Positions 31,662 to 43,279 of a stretch of 64,000 nucleotides of DNA are shown piece after piece; the first letter of the stretch is position 1; every line of letters starts with the position of its first letter. This stretch comes from Triticum aestivum. Taxonomy: Eukaryota > Streptophyta > Magnoliopsida > Poales > Poaceae. The position numbers and the translations under genes were made by a program. The stretch spans positions 692,068,910 to 692,132,909 of the forward strand of contig NC_057803.1 of assembly GCF_018294505.1 (NCBI RefSeq), given 5' to 3'. Below the pieces are notes generated by a model that was not told the DNA's origin, did not search any database, and was given only the letters and a program-made list of their open reading frames with translations.

Positions 31662-33228
31662 TTAGCTTCTTGTGGACATTTCTTAATCCTTCCGCATTAT
31701 TCAACTTTTGTTGTCTTGTCAGCCCGCAATAAAGTGGTGATACGGAGTCACACTCAATCATTCTTGAAATACTAGTACTTAATTGTACCGAGGACCCAAA
31801 ATGTTCAACAACTACACTACACACGTGCAGTGTAACTGCCAGCTAGTAGCTAGGCTGCGGCCGCCGCATGCAGTGGCTAGTCCAACACGACGCACATGCC
31901 CCGGTGTCCCATACGAGCGTCTCACTCTCACCAACGACTATGAAGAGGAAAAGGTAAGCGGTGTTGCGGACGATTTTACGGCCGAAATCAAAACATTCGT
32001 GCGTTCGTGCGTCCTGTTTTTCCAAGTTCAATTCAAACGATGCACACTGCGTTCAAATTGGACCGGATGATCGGTGCATTTTCTCTGAATTTTTCAACAA
32101 CCGGATAAGGTTAGGCCATTTAGATCTGACCTGATCGAGCTATTGGAGGCATCAGTCTCGATCTCTAATTTTCGCGTCAAGCCGGAGTGTGCATGGTCAG
32201 TCAGAGTGCCGGCCGGCCACTCTGAAGAATAGGCTATTCCCTCTCATCCATATTAATTGTCCCAGTTTTGATGTAAAGTTAGTACTAATGCTGCAATGAT
32301 TGATTTGGATTAAAGGGACTGACATGCACATAGTACTATGAACGATTAAAAAACAGTTAACCTGTTGTTAATGAACCACTGTGTCTGTGGTGCATGATTA
32401 CTCCGTGGTTGAGCGGCTGTGCAGAAAACTGTTGCAACTGCCGGCACCAGCATCCATGTCGCATTAGAAAATGGGAGGCACTATTTTGCCTCCCTTTCCC
32501 GGCTCTCTGCTTTGTAAATATATCGCATCGATTCAGTTGTGTTGCTGTTCATTTCATCTGTTGGAACATATGCTTATCTGATTATCTCCGACAAAGAAAG
32601 CATTAGTAACAGAATGCCACTTGCGTGCATCAGCTGCTTTCACAGACACTTGGCTGAATTTTTCTGTTTTGTGTGGAACAGATTCTTTGTCTCAACTAGC
32701 TGAAAATAAAGGTAGGCCCAAGCTAAAAATGGGAGGTTATGCTCTGCTCTCTGCCAAATTTGTGACCTTTGGGAAATTGGATACTCCTGATTTCCTGCAT
32801 ATATCATCATAGCCATTGGTGAAAGAACAAACTCGACAGGCTTGTGAGAAAGTGTTAAGTGTTATTCATTGCTCGTCGCCTAACGTTTCCACGACCGAAA
32901 GCGCTCAGACAGACACGACGATATACATATCCTCCCCACTTTGAGAAATACGGTGAAACGACGATTGGCGACGACGCACGGTGGGGAGGATAATTGTCGA
33001 TAGGCCTAAACACAATTCTTCCGACAAAACGTGTCACTGATTAACCGTTCCACATGCGTGTGGAACAATGGAACATTTGCAGGGTACGGCTGGGCACTAA
33101 TTAACCGGTCCATGCGGCGATGCGGCAAGAGAAAAGCTTCCAATTCATGCCTTAAACATAATTAATTTGAGAACAATTTTTTTACGGGGGAATTCAATAA
33201 CAATTTAAAGCGCTTCTATTCCTTAGTA

Positions 33229-33480
33229 CTCCCTCCTTCCTAAAATATAAAGCGCGGTTTGATTTTTCTGGTCTTCGTTGCACAACTTTCACAATGATTT
33301 TCATGTATTATATGTCTGTAAAATTAGTATACATACATATGAAATAAAATTATTTTGCAAGGTAAATAAGGTGCCATTTATACATGTTCAATCCATATAC
33401 TTTGATATGTATTAATGGTCAAAGTCGTGCATCGAAGATCGTAAAAAGTCAACCGTGCCTTATATTTTGGAAGGAGGGAG
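33229..33480. mobile_element. Stowaway MITE
   Basis: The termini ctccctccttcctaaaatat and atattttggaaggagggag are inverted repeats. TA flanks it at 33227-33228 and 33481-33482. Confidence 0.95.
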
Positions 33481-33482
33481 TA

Positions 33483-34130
33483 GCTCAGAGGAGGTATCAG
33501 AGGGTAATTTAATCCTAACTGTTGACTGGCTAAGGGCAAATTTGGCCACCAAAAATTTGTAAGTACAAGATGGATCTGTTTTAGTCATTCCAAAATAGTA
33601 ACTTCCTTATATACTATGCATGTTGGTTCAAACTAAAATACATGGTTCCCTAAAAAAACTAAAATATACTCTAAATCCCTTCTCAAAATAATAAAATACA
33701 CTCTGCATATGGAGTATATCTTAATGCATAATTTTTTTGTATTGTTGCCACGACCTTCAGTGTTAGATGAACAAGGACACACGATTTATATTTAGTATCT
33801 AAGTAGGATTATGCTTATGTACATAAATGTTCATATTGACAATTTTTGTATATGTGTGTGGCACAAATGGCAGAATTAAAAATATTCCTAAAATACTTAC
33901 GTGATTATATAATATTATGTATGCATATGTGATTAACTACCAAAGGAAAAAATGAGAGCAAAAACATGTATGCATATGTGATATTCTCTCATTTTTCCTT
34001 TGCTCTCGTTTTTCCTATGGTAGTTAATGATAGGTGTTACCCGTAAAATATAAAATAAAATAAATAATAGGTGCTATTGGTTCTACTGTTGATGTCTGTA
34101 CTTTTTTGTTTTTTGCATCAAACTCTGGGG
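33483..34130. other. No recognisable gene
   Basis: AT-rich. About 33895-34027 contains a local inverted repeat (gtatgcatatgtgat with accaaaggaaaaaatgagag opposite ctctcatttttcctttg). Confidence 0.45.
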
Positions 34131-34139
34131 ATTTTATCA

Positions 34140-34520
34140 ACTAACAGCAATCCAGTTACAGTCAGCCACAAGGTTGTCAACAAGAAAGTCAGGGCTCTTA
34201 TCAAGCCAAACTTCTGAAATGCCCAATATGTAAGCTTAAGGCACATTGATCAGCAACTCTATTGTTGTCCTTGCTTACATGACGGATCGAAAAAGATGAA
34301 AAACTAGAATGTCTATCCCCGATTTCATCTAACATAGGCGCGATAATCGAGCGAGAATTATTGCGCGAGCACCAGAGGTTAACAACCTCTAAACAAACAA
34401 CCTTCATGATCACCTGAGAAAATCTCCGAAACTGGGCAAAGTTTACTCCCTCCCGAAGTGAAGTGAAAGTGCTTCAACAATGAATGGGTTGGTATCCCTG
34501 ACAATGGCTTGCTCCAAGGT
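34140..34520 (-). pseudogene. LINE-type RNase H domain fragment
   Basis: On the minus strand, 34413-34201 encodes FSIRHVSKDNNRVADQCA, the conserved C-terminal part of the plant RNase H/reverse transcriptase-like domain (RVT_3). A frame-shifted continuation to about 34140 reads SPDFLVDNLVADCNWIA, a usual end of these proteins. The catalytic N-terminal part is missing or degraded. It is probably a dead LINE. Confidence 0.6.
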
Positions 34521-36815
34521 ACTTACACAGCTGACCTTACATTTTTTTTAAGTAGTAGAGATGAGATAGAGAGTAGAGATAAAGATAGAGAATTTTATCA
34601 CTGCATGGGTGGGGGTCAACAACTCAATGGAAATCTCACCAACTACAGGAGGAAAACTGCAGATACTACTAAACTAAATTATCCAGTTTATTTCAAACTA
34701 CGTACCCGAAATTAAATGAAGGTTGGTGTAAGCATGGGTGTAGGTGTAGAACGATTCAACACGAATTCCAGACATCATGATGAGAGAGAGAAACTAGACA
34801 CTGCTCGCCAGGCAGTTGACAACGAGAGCGAGTTAGTCATATGGTACTAGCTGTGGATGCGTGTATACTTGTGGAGTCCGTTACCTTTTTTCCATGAATA
34901 GAGAATGAACTTTCTCTTGGTGGAAAAAATACACATGTACTGAAAAGAAAAACCCAAAAACTTAACCCTTTTGTCCTTCCCTCTGTGTCCAAATAAATCA
35001 AAAACAGAAGTGCATGTATATATTCACATGCAGGGATTTTTTTAGAGAATGTCTGCCTGTACCATGCATGTTCTATGATCAGATTAATTAGATATGCCAA
35101 AGTTAGACATCAACCCAAAGACCCAGAGACAGACATGCTTGAGTGCACTGCACACGCGTCGTGCTAGAATTTTTCTACGTATAGGTCATGTTTGGTCATG
35201 GTGTTCTACATGCGAGTTCACATTAAAATATCTTGCCCTTTAAATTTTCCATTCAACCCTATCCGTTTAAATGTGTGATGGATAAAATCAGAAGAAACGA
35301 CCATCATAATTTGACATTTAGTAAGTCTGCTGCTGTCTCTACCTCACCAAACACAGTGACACGTGATCCAGAACTGATCCTCTTATTTATTTATTTTGAC
35401 AGGACAAAACTGGTCCTCTTACCAAGCACCAATATCATTTCACCCTGAAATCCCATCGTCGCTAAAAAAAAGAAATGCAGTTTCAATTCCAGAGTATAAA
35501 TACATAGCAACAAGTTGGTGATCCAGCAAGTTGCACTATGTTGGAACGACCCACAACTTGCATCTTGGTTCCAGGAAAGCATCAACACGTTTCTGTACAT
35601 ACCCTTAATTTCCAAGAAAGCATCAATCAACATGTTAAGAACTTACTAACCCCGCAAAATTATTTTTTACTAAAACGTAATAGTACTCAGGCCAGTTACG
35701 GACAAGTTGCAGCTTCTTCTGGACATTTGTTAATCCTCACCGAATTATTCAACCATTGTTGGCGGACTAGTATACAGTAATGGCGCAGATGAGTCACAAT
35801 CGTTTGTTGGTCTTCTCTAGCTAATCATTCATTTTACAAATACTTAATTGTATCAAGGACCAAAATAGTTCAACAACTAAACTACGCACGTGCAGGCTGC
35901 AGCCGCCGCATGCATGCAGTGGCTAGTCCAACACAACGTGCACGCCTCGCGCCTCGGTGTCGCATCCGAGCGTCTCGCTCACTCTCACCAGCGAAAATAA
36001 GGACGATTCTGTGGCGGAGATCCCAAAGTTGAGAGACCAACCAACAACCGAGTCCGCCAGCACGCACGCATGCATCCTGTTTTTTCCCAAGCTGAATTCG
36101 AACAATGCACGCCGCGTTCGAATTGGACCTGAACCGGATGATCGATCGGTGCATTTTTCTTCTGAAATCCCAACAACAGTTAACTTATCGTATCCAGATT
36201 CTGCACTGACAGGCACGTACTAAAAAGAATTAAAAACAGTTAAGCCGTTGTTAACGAGCCACTGTGTCCGTCAGTCTGTGGTGCATGATTGCTCCGCACC
36301 TGCTGCGCAGAAAACAAAACTGTTCCAACTTCCAACCGCACTTGCCGGCGTCGGCATCCATGTCTCATTCGAAAACTGTAGATCGACTGACCCGGTCCGG
36401 TGCTGCCTGCGTAAGTGATCGAGACGTCGCCGTGTGTGTTTCCTACTCTACATGCGAGCCTGGCCTTTGACCCTGCAGTGCTCACGACTCCTGAAATTGT
36501 TTTACAGCAGCAGCAGCAGGAAGCTGCCCTGAGTCCACTTTCTTCTCCTTTTCCTAAAAAAAATCTCCTGAAACTCCAAAACGGGTCTTGTGAAACACGA
36601 GGATGGCATGCAGACAAAAAGAGAGACGAAACTTGGCGCTTCCGTAATCACTTTGCTAATGTGAAGCTTCACGCCTCTGGATTACGGATTCCAGTTTGAG
36701 TTCTTTGTGGAGCCACCACTCTACCTCCCTCTCACATTCCTGGGTCTCTGCTTTACTAAAAATTGCATCGATTCAGTTGTCTTGCTGTTCATTTCATCTC
36801 TTGGAGTATATGCTT

Positions 36816-38585
36816 ATAGGCCAAGGCCATTTTTTTATCACCGGCGCTAAAAAAATGAACCAGTCGCGTCCCAGAAGCCCACTTTTTGCTGGTTAGGGCC
36901 GAATTTGACGCCCGCAGACCCAGGCCTAACCGGGCGCGCTGGGGGCGCCCGTGGCGCCGTGGGAAATTTTTTTAGCGCGAAAGCCTGATGGACCCGTCGA
37001 GTCAGCGACTAGCCGCGCTCGTCATCCTCATCGCCTCGTTTTCCCGCGTGGAATCAATGCCAAGGCTGCCGCCGGTCAGCCTTTCATGGGCGGCGCAGTG
37101 AAGGCACGCCGACTCACGCCCCGCCCCTCTCGTCATGCGTACACACGTCTGCTGCCGGCTCGCCGCCCACCCGTGGCTATAGAAACATAGCCCCCCCCCT
37201 TGCCGCTGGCCGCACAATCCCTCACCAAAGTCTTTGTCTCCCTCTCTCGCCGCGGACGCCCCCCCTCTCTCCTCTCCCTCCACGCCTGCAGCCATGATGG
37301 GTGAGCGATACCCCGAAGACGGAGCGGCGGCCAATGGCTTTGGCCGCCGCCACCTCCACGAGTGGGAGGCATACCTCCTCCACGACGCGAACTACCCGGC
37401 GGCGCCCGACATGAGCGTGCCGGGCTCGTGGAGGCTCAGCACGGGCAGCGTCCCCGTCCCCCCGCCGCCGACCGCCGCTGGCCGCCGCCACGCTAAGATC
37501 GCGTGCGTTCGGGCCTCCCTGCCGGAGGAGGTGCTTGGCCTTCCGGACAACGCCGCCGGCAACCACTCGTTCTGGACGGACTACTTCCGGTGGCGCCACA
37601 AGGAGCAGATCGCCTCCACCAACAACGCGCCGGTGCGGGGACGCTACAACGTCGACGGCCGCCGCCCGTGGTAGGGTGTCCCCGGCCGTACTCTCTACGC
37701 CGTCCTCGAGCACCTCAAGGGCGGCAACGAGCCACCGCTCGAGTACCCGGTTGCCCCGGTCTCCCGCCAGAGTGGCAACTCTTGGCTGTCGAGGAGCATG
37801 GCGAGTGGCTCCTCCTCCTCCTCCTCCGGCGCGGCGCTGCCCGCCAATGTCAAGCTCGAGCCCATCAAGGCCGAGCCTGTGGTGGCGGCGGCCTTGTCAT
37901 AAACAAGGGCCGCCGTCAGCCTTCTTCTCCTCCCCGCAAGCACCTCCGCCTGGTCAGGCTGAAGAGGGAGCACGGGACCCCGCCCGTTGTCGTGAAGCAG
38001 GAACACATCGACATGGCCGATGACGACGAGACCGCCCTCAGATGGGTGCGGGACGACTACGTCCGCGAGGAGATAGAGCACCAACGCCGCACCCTCGAGG
38101 AGATCGCCGCTCGGCGCCGCGGCCGCAATGAGGGCAGTGTCATCGTCCTCGAGGACAGCAACGACAAGGCACCGCCGCCCACCAAGCTCGTCCGCCAAGC
38201 TGACCCAGGGTTGGGCTGCAGCAAGGACGACGGCGGCGTGCAGGACGACGATGACGACGACAGCGACTACACCGTCTTCTACAACCTCATCGGCATGTAG
38301 AAGGCTCGGGATGGCGGCTGCGGCAACGGGCGGTGGCGTAGTTTCAGGTTTTTTAGGTTATGTCCTTCAAAGTATGTACAAATATGAATTAATTTCATAC
38401 AATTTCGCCCAAATTTCGTCCAAATTCAGCCGAATTGATTTTCAACAAAAGGCTTTGGGGGGGGGGGGGAAGCAACTTGGGATGGTGAGTGGGAACCCGA
38501 CCGCTCCCACGCCGAAAATAACACCGGCTCGCCCGCAGGAGGCACTATTTCAGTCCCGGGGGGCGCCGAACGAGTGGAGATGATC
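36816..38585 (+). mobile_element. Harbinger-like element carrying a degenerate gene, left end unclear
   Basis: The right end gagtggagatgatc finishes at 38585 before TAA (38586-38588), giving a terminus similar to gagcatctccactc. The left end is not clean; the interruption of copy 4 starts at about 36815 but does not show the matching terminus, so it may be deleted. A run of 13 G (38457-38469) lies in the right part. Confidence 0.5.
37294..38300 (+). pseudogene. Degenerate element-encoded protein with several SUMO-acceptor motifs
   Basis: It starts MMGERYPEDGAAANGFGRRH. The conserved stretch HSFWTDYFRWRHKEQIAST is followed by a TAG at 37672-37674 where TGG is expected. The same frame then continues GVPGRTLYAVLEHLKGGNEP to a stop at 37900-37902; a frameshift just before it moves into the last block, ending at TAG 38298-38300. 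Visible motifs: VKLE and IKAE within NVKLEPIKAEPVV, VKQE, LKRE (all hydrophobic-K-x-E) and VIVLEDSND, then a long acidic run. These fit SUMO-acceptor and SUMO-interaction consensus. Two lesions disable it. Function unknown. Confidence 0.6.
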
Positions 38586-38588
38586 TAA

Positions 38589-40415
38589 GGCCAACTCCAG
38601 CGCGTGACCCCATCCCGTTCGGCCCCGCCCGTTTGGGGAAAAACGGACAGACCCCACGGCCCAGCGCGCGATGGCCTGGACCCATATGGTCCGTTTTGTA
38701 TCAGGGCCGACCCATTTCGAGCGCAAACTTGCGCCGGGTTTGGGTCGCGGCGGATAGCAAACACACGAGCCGCTCGTCCGCTTCGGGGCTGCGTGGTAGG
38801 CGGACACCTACCTCCCACCGCCCGACATTAATGCGTACGCGCGGCCGGCCCCACCTGTCATCCGCCGAGGCGCGCGGTTGGCGTCCTTCTTAAATGGGAA
38901 GCCGTGGACCGGTCGCAGTCCATGCTCCGACTCCACTCACCCGCGGCCTCCTCGAAACCCGACACCAAACCCTAACTCTCCTTCCCCTTCCTCGAGGTCG
39001 CGGGCCGCCCGCAGCCATGGTGCGGTAGAGCTTTGGCCGCAAGGGGGCGCACGACCACGAGGCTGGCTCGTCCTCGGGCCGCCACCGCCGTGGCATCAAA
39101 GAGGAGCCCGCATCACCACCACACAGGGCCCTCACGCCTCCCGCATTGTCCATGGCCCCTACGGCCGGCGGAGAGCGCAACCGGCACTACATCAATGCAG
39201 ATGTGTGCCGTCGTTACTGGGAGACGAGGACGCCGCTCCAGGCCCCTGGAGCGACGTGCACCTACCCAATAACTGACACTTGTCCACGGATCGGGTGCTG
39301 ATCCCGCCGGTGCCTTTGAGCGGCCGTGCGCATCGCGAGGAGATCCAACGCCGCTGCTGCCTCCTGCCAGACGACCTCTACTACGACCCCAGGTACGCCA
39401 TCGACTCCGCCCTCTGGGACACTTGGTTCCAGGACGAGCACGACACGAGGCACGCCTCCTTTGTCAGCACCTCATTGGCGCCGCGGTGGCCATGTAAGCG
39501 CGCGCGCGCTCCCAGCCTTCCCCAAGTGCGCGGGCGTAGGATGGTGCGCGGCATGACGGCGACGGCCTCTCCGCCACCACCACCACCTCCTCGCATGACA
39601 GAGGAGGGGGAGGCTCGGCTCCTTCGGCGTGCCATGGAAGACTCCATGAACACGCGCGACGAGCGCCAATGGGGACGGCCTGGAGGAGGCACTGGAACTC
39701 TCTGCCGCTGGCGACGTCGACTTCCCTGAGTCGGAGATGGTGGCCGTCAAGGAGGAGGAGAGGAGGGAGGAGGTGCTGGAGGAGGAGCCCGTCGCCGCGT
39801 TCCACCCGGGCCTGGTGGGCCAGTGGTGGAGCTGGGCGTGCACGGCTCCGGACATGGCCAACGATGTGGGGGGCGTGAACTGGTGCCCCACACCACCGCG
39901 GTCACCGGAGCGCGAGCTGTTGCCACGGGAGGAGGTGGTGCAGGCACCTGCCACGTTCAAGCAGGCTCCCGTCTACCAGGCACCGTCGCCCCATCTCTGG
40001 ATGCTACCGGCCTATGTCGACCTCGTCAGTGATGACAACGACAACGACGATGCGTGAGAAGACGTTGACGGCCACGGCATCGACGGGCACGGCAGGAGCG
40101 CGCGGCAACGGTTTTCTTTTGGCTTTTTTTTATGTTAATTATGGCTGTGTACTGTGAAACTTGGGCCGTATTGTGGCCGTAACCCTAAATTATGTTTATG
40201 TTTTTATGTTTGTGTTTATATTTTTCCGCATTTTATTTTAATTTTTTGCGCTTTCTTAATCACGTCCACCCCAGACGTGATTTGAATGCGGCCGCGCGTT
40301 GGACGCACCAACAACTCAACGGATCCAAGCGAACATGGGCCGCACCATTACCGCCTAAAACAGACGAAAATAGGTGAAAACGGACGTCCGTTTGTGTCGT
40401 GCGCTCGAATTGGCC
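38589..40415 (+). mobile_element. Non-autonomous Harbinger-like element, 1827 bp, TAA duplication
   Basis: It starts ggccaactccagcgcg and ends gcgctcgaattggcc, an imperfect inverted repeat. TAA lies at 38586-38588 and 40416-40418. Its left target copy coincides with the right target site of the neighbouring element, so the two are nested end to end. Confidence 0.85.
39017..40057 (+). pseudogene. Degenerate element-encoded protein with acceptor and interaction motifs for SUMO
   Basis: The ATG at 39017 is followed by a TAG at codon 4; the frame then reads SFGRKGAHDHEAGSSSGRHR and GIKEEPASPP. IKEEPASP matches both the hydrophobic-K-x-E acceptor and the phosphorylation-dependent sumoylation pattern (x-x-S-P). 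A shift near 39250 leads to PLSGRAHREEIQRRCCLLPD and another near 39700 to the last block (MVAVKEEERREEVLEEEP, ending YVDLVSDDNDNDDA). VKEE is another acceptor-like site and VDLVSDD an interaction-like motif. Multiple lesions make it a pseudogene. Confidence 0.6.
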
Positions 40416-41273
40416 TAACAGAATGCCAATTGCCTTCGTGCGTGCACCGAACGATGCCAACATGTTCTCGACCAGGCCGGTCACCTGCCAAATCTGTCCA
40501 CCTATTATTGGCAGAACACAACGGACATGACCAAACCCACTGCACACAACTAGAAAAAGGAAAAGAAAACTCGGTTCACTGCATCGGCTGCTTTACCAGA
40601 TTCTTGGCTGAATTTTTCTGTTTTCTGTGGAACAGATTCTTTGTCTCGGCTGAATTCACTGCACCGTGAAAAACATAACGAGAGAGCCAAGAATAAGCAT
40701 AGGTCCAAGCTAAAAATGGAAGGTCATGCTCTCTGCCAAACTTGTGACCAGCACAACACAAATAGCATAACATTCATCTTTCGGAAATGAGATACTTCTC
40801 CCTTGGTGAAGGCACAAGAACAAGCTGGGCAGCGCTCGTGCTCGCCGCGCGCACTTGGCCTGTGCAGAAAATGCTATTCCTCCTTGGGCGCCTAAGAGCA
40901 TCTCCAGCCGGCCCCCCAAGACGCCCTCCTAGGCTACTTTTTGCGCGCCGGTGACTAAAATTTCTCCCACACGTCGCCCTCGAGGCTTAATTTTTACCGG
41001 ACTTGACCAAAACTGATGCCGGCGCTCTCAGACGAAACTCAGCCCCCCGGGGGCAGTTGGGGGCGGAGAGAGAAGGATTTGCATGTGTTTGGCCCACAAT
41101 CAGCTTCCCACTCCTTCTCCACCCTTTTTTTCCGGGCCCCACCCATGCTATCTCTTTTTCTTTTCTCCCCACGCCCTCCGCAGCCCTCGCCGCGTGCCGC
41201 CCGGCCGCTCCTCTCATCCTCGCCGCGCGCCTCCCTCCTCGCTCGCCGCCTCGCGCGTCAGCCACCTCCCGCC

Positions 41274-41850
41274 ATGGCGCAGCCTCCGTGAGCACCACCG
41301 CCTCCGCCTAAAGCCGCCTCCATCTCCCACCGTTGACCCGTGCAGCCCAGGCCGCCGGGCAGGCGAGGGCGGCCATGTCCAAGCTGCTCTCGCTGCACCG
41401 CTCGCTCTCGGAGCAGGAGGGCTACCTCAACTCCGCCGACCAGGCGTTCCTCCTCCGCCTCGCTTGCGCCGAGCTGGTGCTGTCGCCCGACGCCGCGACA
41501 GCCGCTGTCGTCGCGCCTCGGCCTGCGCTGCGGCATTGACTTCACCGGGGTGTTGCATCATCAAGGCCGGTGCCCACGACGCGCGCCTCGACTTGCTGGC
41601 GGCCAAGGAGATCAAGGTCAAGGCCAAGAAGATGGAGCGCATCGTGGCCGCCACATCCAAGCTGTGCTCCGAGATGGAGTCCGCCGAGCGGAAGCTCATC
41701 GTCCGCGGCTGGACGCCCTGCGAGGGAGCGGGGCACGGGCGACTCGAGCTTCTCATCGGGCGGCTCGAGGGACCGGGCACGATGCGAGGGAGCGGGGCAT
41801 GGGGCGGCTTGACGTCGGCCTCCGGATGCAGGATGTCTCCTCGAGCTTCT
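41274..41850 (+). pseudogene. Frame-shifted gene fragment inside the 40896-42104 element
   Basis: After an early stop, 41373-41538 reads MSKLLSLHRSLSEQEGYLNS, then ADQAFLLRLACAELVLSPDA. After shifts the stretch LDLLAAKEIKVKAKKMERIV and ATSKLCSEMESAERKLIVRG follows in another frame. This looks like a real helical protein broken by at least two shifts, perhaps a captured host gene fragment. I cannot name the family; the long frame from 41083 is partly a shadow of it. Confidence 0.4.
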
Positions 41851-42062
41851 CATCGCCTCCTTCCCCGTCGACGCTCGCGCTCCTCCCCTGGGCGCGCGCC
41901 GAGGAGGTCGTCGACACCGCCGCGGGCAAGATGCTCGACGAAATGCCGCTCCGTTTGTGGAAATCCAACACTGCTAGTGGGGAGGCAACGAGTGGAAAAT
42001 TTTGGCCCCCCAGGCCAAAGTTCTCGCCGGCAGCCCCCAAGGAGGCGAAAAAAATGCCTCCT

Positions 42063-42085
42063 GGGGGGGGGGGGGGGGGGGGGGG
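42063..42085. repeat. Run of 23 G
   Basis: Uninterrupted homopolymer close to the right end of the element. Its length is likely variable and hard to sequence accurately. Confidence 0.95.
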
Positions 42086-42380
42086 CAAACGGCTGGAGAT
42101 GCAGAAAATGCTTCCACGGAACAAAAGCGCTCGACAAGTCCTCTTTGAGAAATTCGGCGAGAAGATCTCGAGGATATGATGAGTGCCAACGACTCGCGGC
42201 CGGGATAGGGTAACCGTCGACAAGGCTAGAGACGATTCTTCTGACTAAACGTGGTGTGTTCCCATCCCACTAATGCGTGGAACAATGGAACATTTGCACG
42301 GTGCGACACAGCACTACTTAGTCAGTCGGTCCACGCGCCGATGCGGCGAGACAAAAGCTTCCCAATCCTGCACCGCACTG

Positions 42381-43011
42381 GCTTAAATCAGGGACGCGTA
42401 CACACCTAAAAATCACTTTGGATCACTGAGCCTCCTTTTCCCTTTTGAAGTAAAAAAAAATGATTCTTACGGCTCCAAAAAATCTTAAATTTTGCGTAGC
42501 TGCATACATAGAATACTGGTAGTATAGCTGTGCAAAATTTCATCAATAAACGCGCTTTCATGTGAAAGATACAGAAAAAGACAACAGCATGCAAAAAAAT
42601 GGGTTTGTTTTTTGCTGAATTCGGGCCAAAAATTTCTCTGTTTTCTGCAGCGTATATCATTTTCGAATGAAAAACAACAGATATAGAGCACATGATATGT
42701 ATTTATTTATGTTTTTACACAAAAAAAGATATGTATTTATGTAGAATGTTCAATTGTTTTTCAAACTATTAACCATCATTTTTTAGCTATTCCAAAAATA
42801 CATGCTCCAATGGCCACGTGCTCCAAAACTCCGCATTACGTACAGAATATGTGTTCTCCCAAGGTCACATTGCCGCGGGCAGGATAGGATCATTGTTTTG
42901 TTAATAATGGTAAATCTGCCTACCAAAGAATACAAGATGAATATGGAATATTTCTAACAAGTTTGTTGTTACCTATAATTCCATTCAAAATCATAACCTT
43001 TTTTTATAGTA
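42381..43011. other. No recognisable gene
   Basis: AT-rich; no terminal repeats or ORF of note. Confidence 0.5.
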
Positions 43012-43013
43012 TA

Positions 43014-43106
43014 CTCTCTCCGTGCCAAAATAAGTGTCTAAACTTTGTACTAACTTTAATACAATTTTGTACTGAAGTTAAGACACCTATTTTGAGATGT
43101 AGGGAA
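43014..43106. mobile_element. Stowaway MITE, 93 bp
   Basis: The termini ctctctccgtgccaaaataa and tattttgagatgtagggaa are imperfect inverted repeats. TA flanks it at 43012-43013 and 43107-43108. The halves fold into a hairpin. Confidence 0.85.
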
Positions 43107-43279
43107 TATTACACATGTTGGTTCAAACTAAAATTTGCTCTGCATACGGAGTTTCATATTTTACATATTGCATCTTAGGGCTCACTCAGTTTACGGAATA
43201 TATGACTTAAAGGAATAGGAAAAATAAAAGATTACGATATCCACTCTAATTCAATCTTTAAGAAATTTTCCATGAGGTC

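Larger units (their letters stand above)
29365..33160 (+). repeat. Local repeat unit, copy 3
   Basis: It carries cagtgacaaataccaactcc, ccagcaagttgcagttctag (31202), aagaaagcatcgatcaacatg (31314), gagcgtctcactctcacc (31914) and a distal part (gcatcgattcagttgtgttg 32525; cttggctgaatttttctg 32649; gtggaacaatggaacatttg 33060) shared with copy 4. Inserted elements: 29460-31172 and 31389-31661. No gene is recognised in the shared sequence. Confidence 0.75.
40896..42104. mobile_element. Non-autonomous Harbinger-like element with gagcatctccagcc terminus
   Basis: It starts gagcatctccagccggcc after TAA (40893-40895) and ends acggctggagatgc; the last bases are changed. Copy 3 has the empty site (ctcgtcgcctaacgtttcc near 32870). 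It carries a degenerate coding region of different type from its neighbours and a 23-G run. Confidence 0.65.
34610..42380 (+). repeat. Local repeat unit, copy 4 (interrupted)
   Basis: 34610-34830 matches the start of copy 2; 35100-36815 carries all landmarks (gtgcactgcacacgcgtcgt 35137, ccagcaagttgcactatg 35524, aagaaagcatcaatcaac 35614, tgacccggtccggtg 36388). After three inserted elements it resumes at 40416 (aacagaatgccaattgc, compare copy 3 at 32611) and at 42105-42380 (gtggaacaatggaacatttg). No gene is recognised in the shared sequence. Confidence 0.75.

Noticed and set aside
32236..32330. Possible additional Stowaway MITE (ctattccctctcatccatat)
   Set aside because: Only one end is similar; no inverted partner or TA duplication found.
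37133..37372. Minus-strand frames around 37.2 kb
   Set aside because: Shadows of the plus-strand element gene starting at 37294 and its GC-rich leader.
41083..42213. 376-codon plus-strand frame
   Set aside because: Only a short part (about 41560-41750) resembles protein; the rest is a shadow of GC-rich sequence and the real coding blocks lie in other frames.
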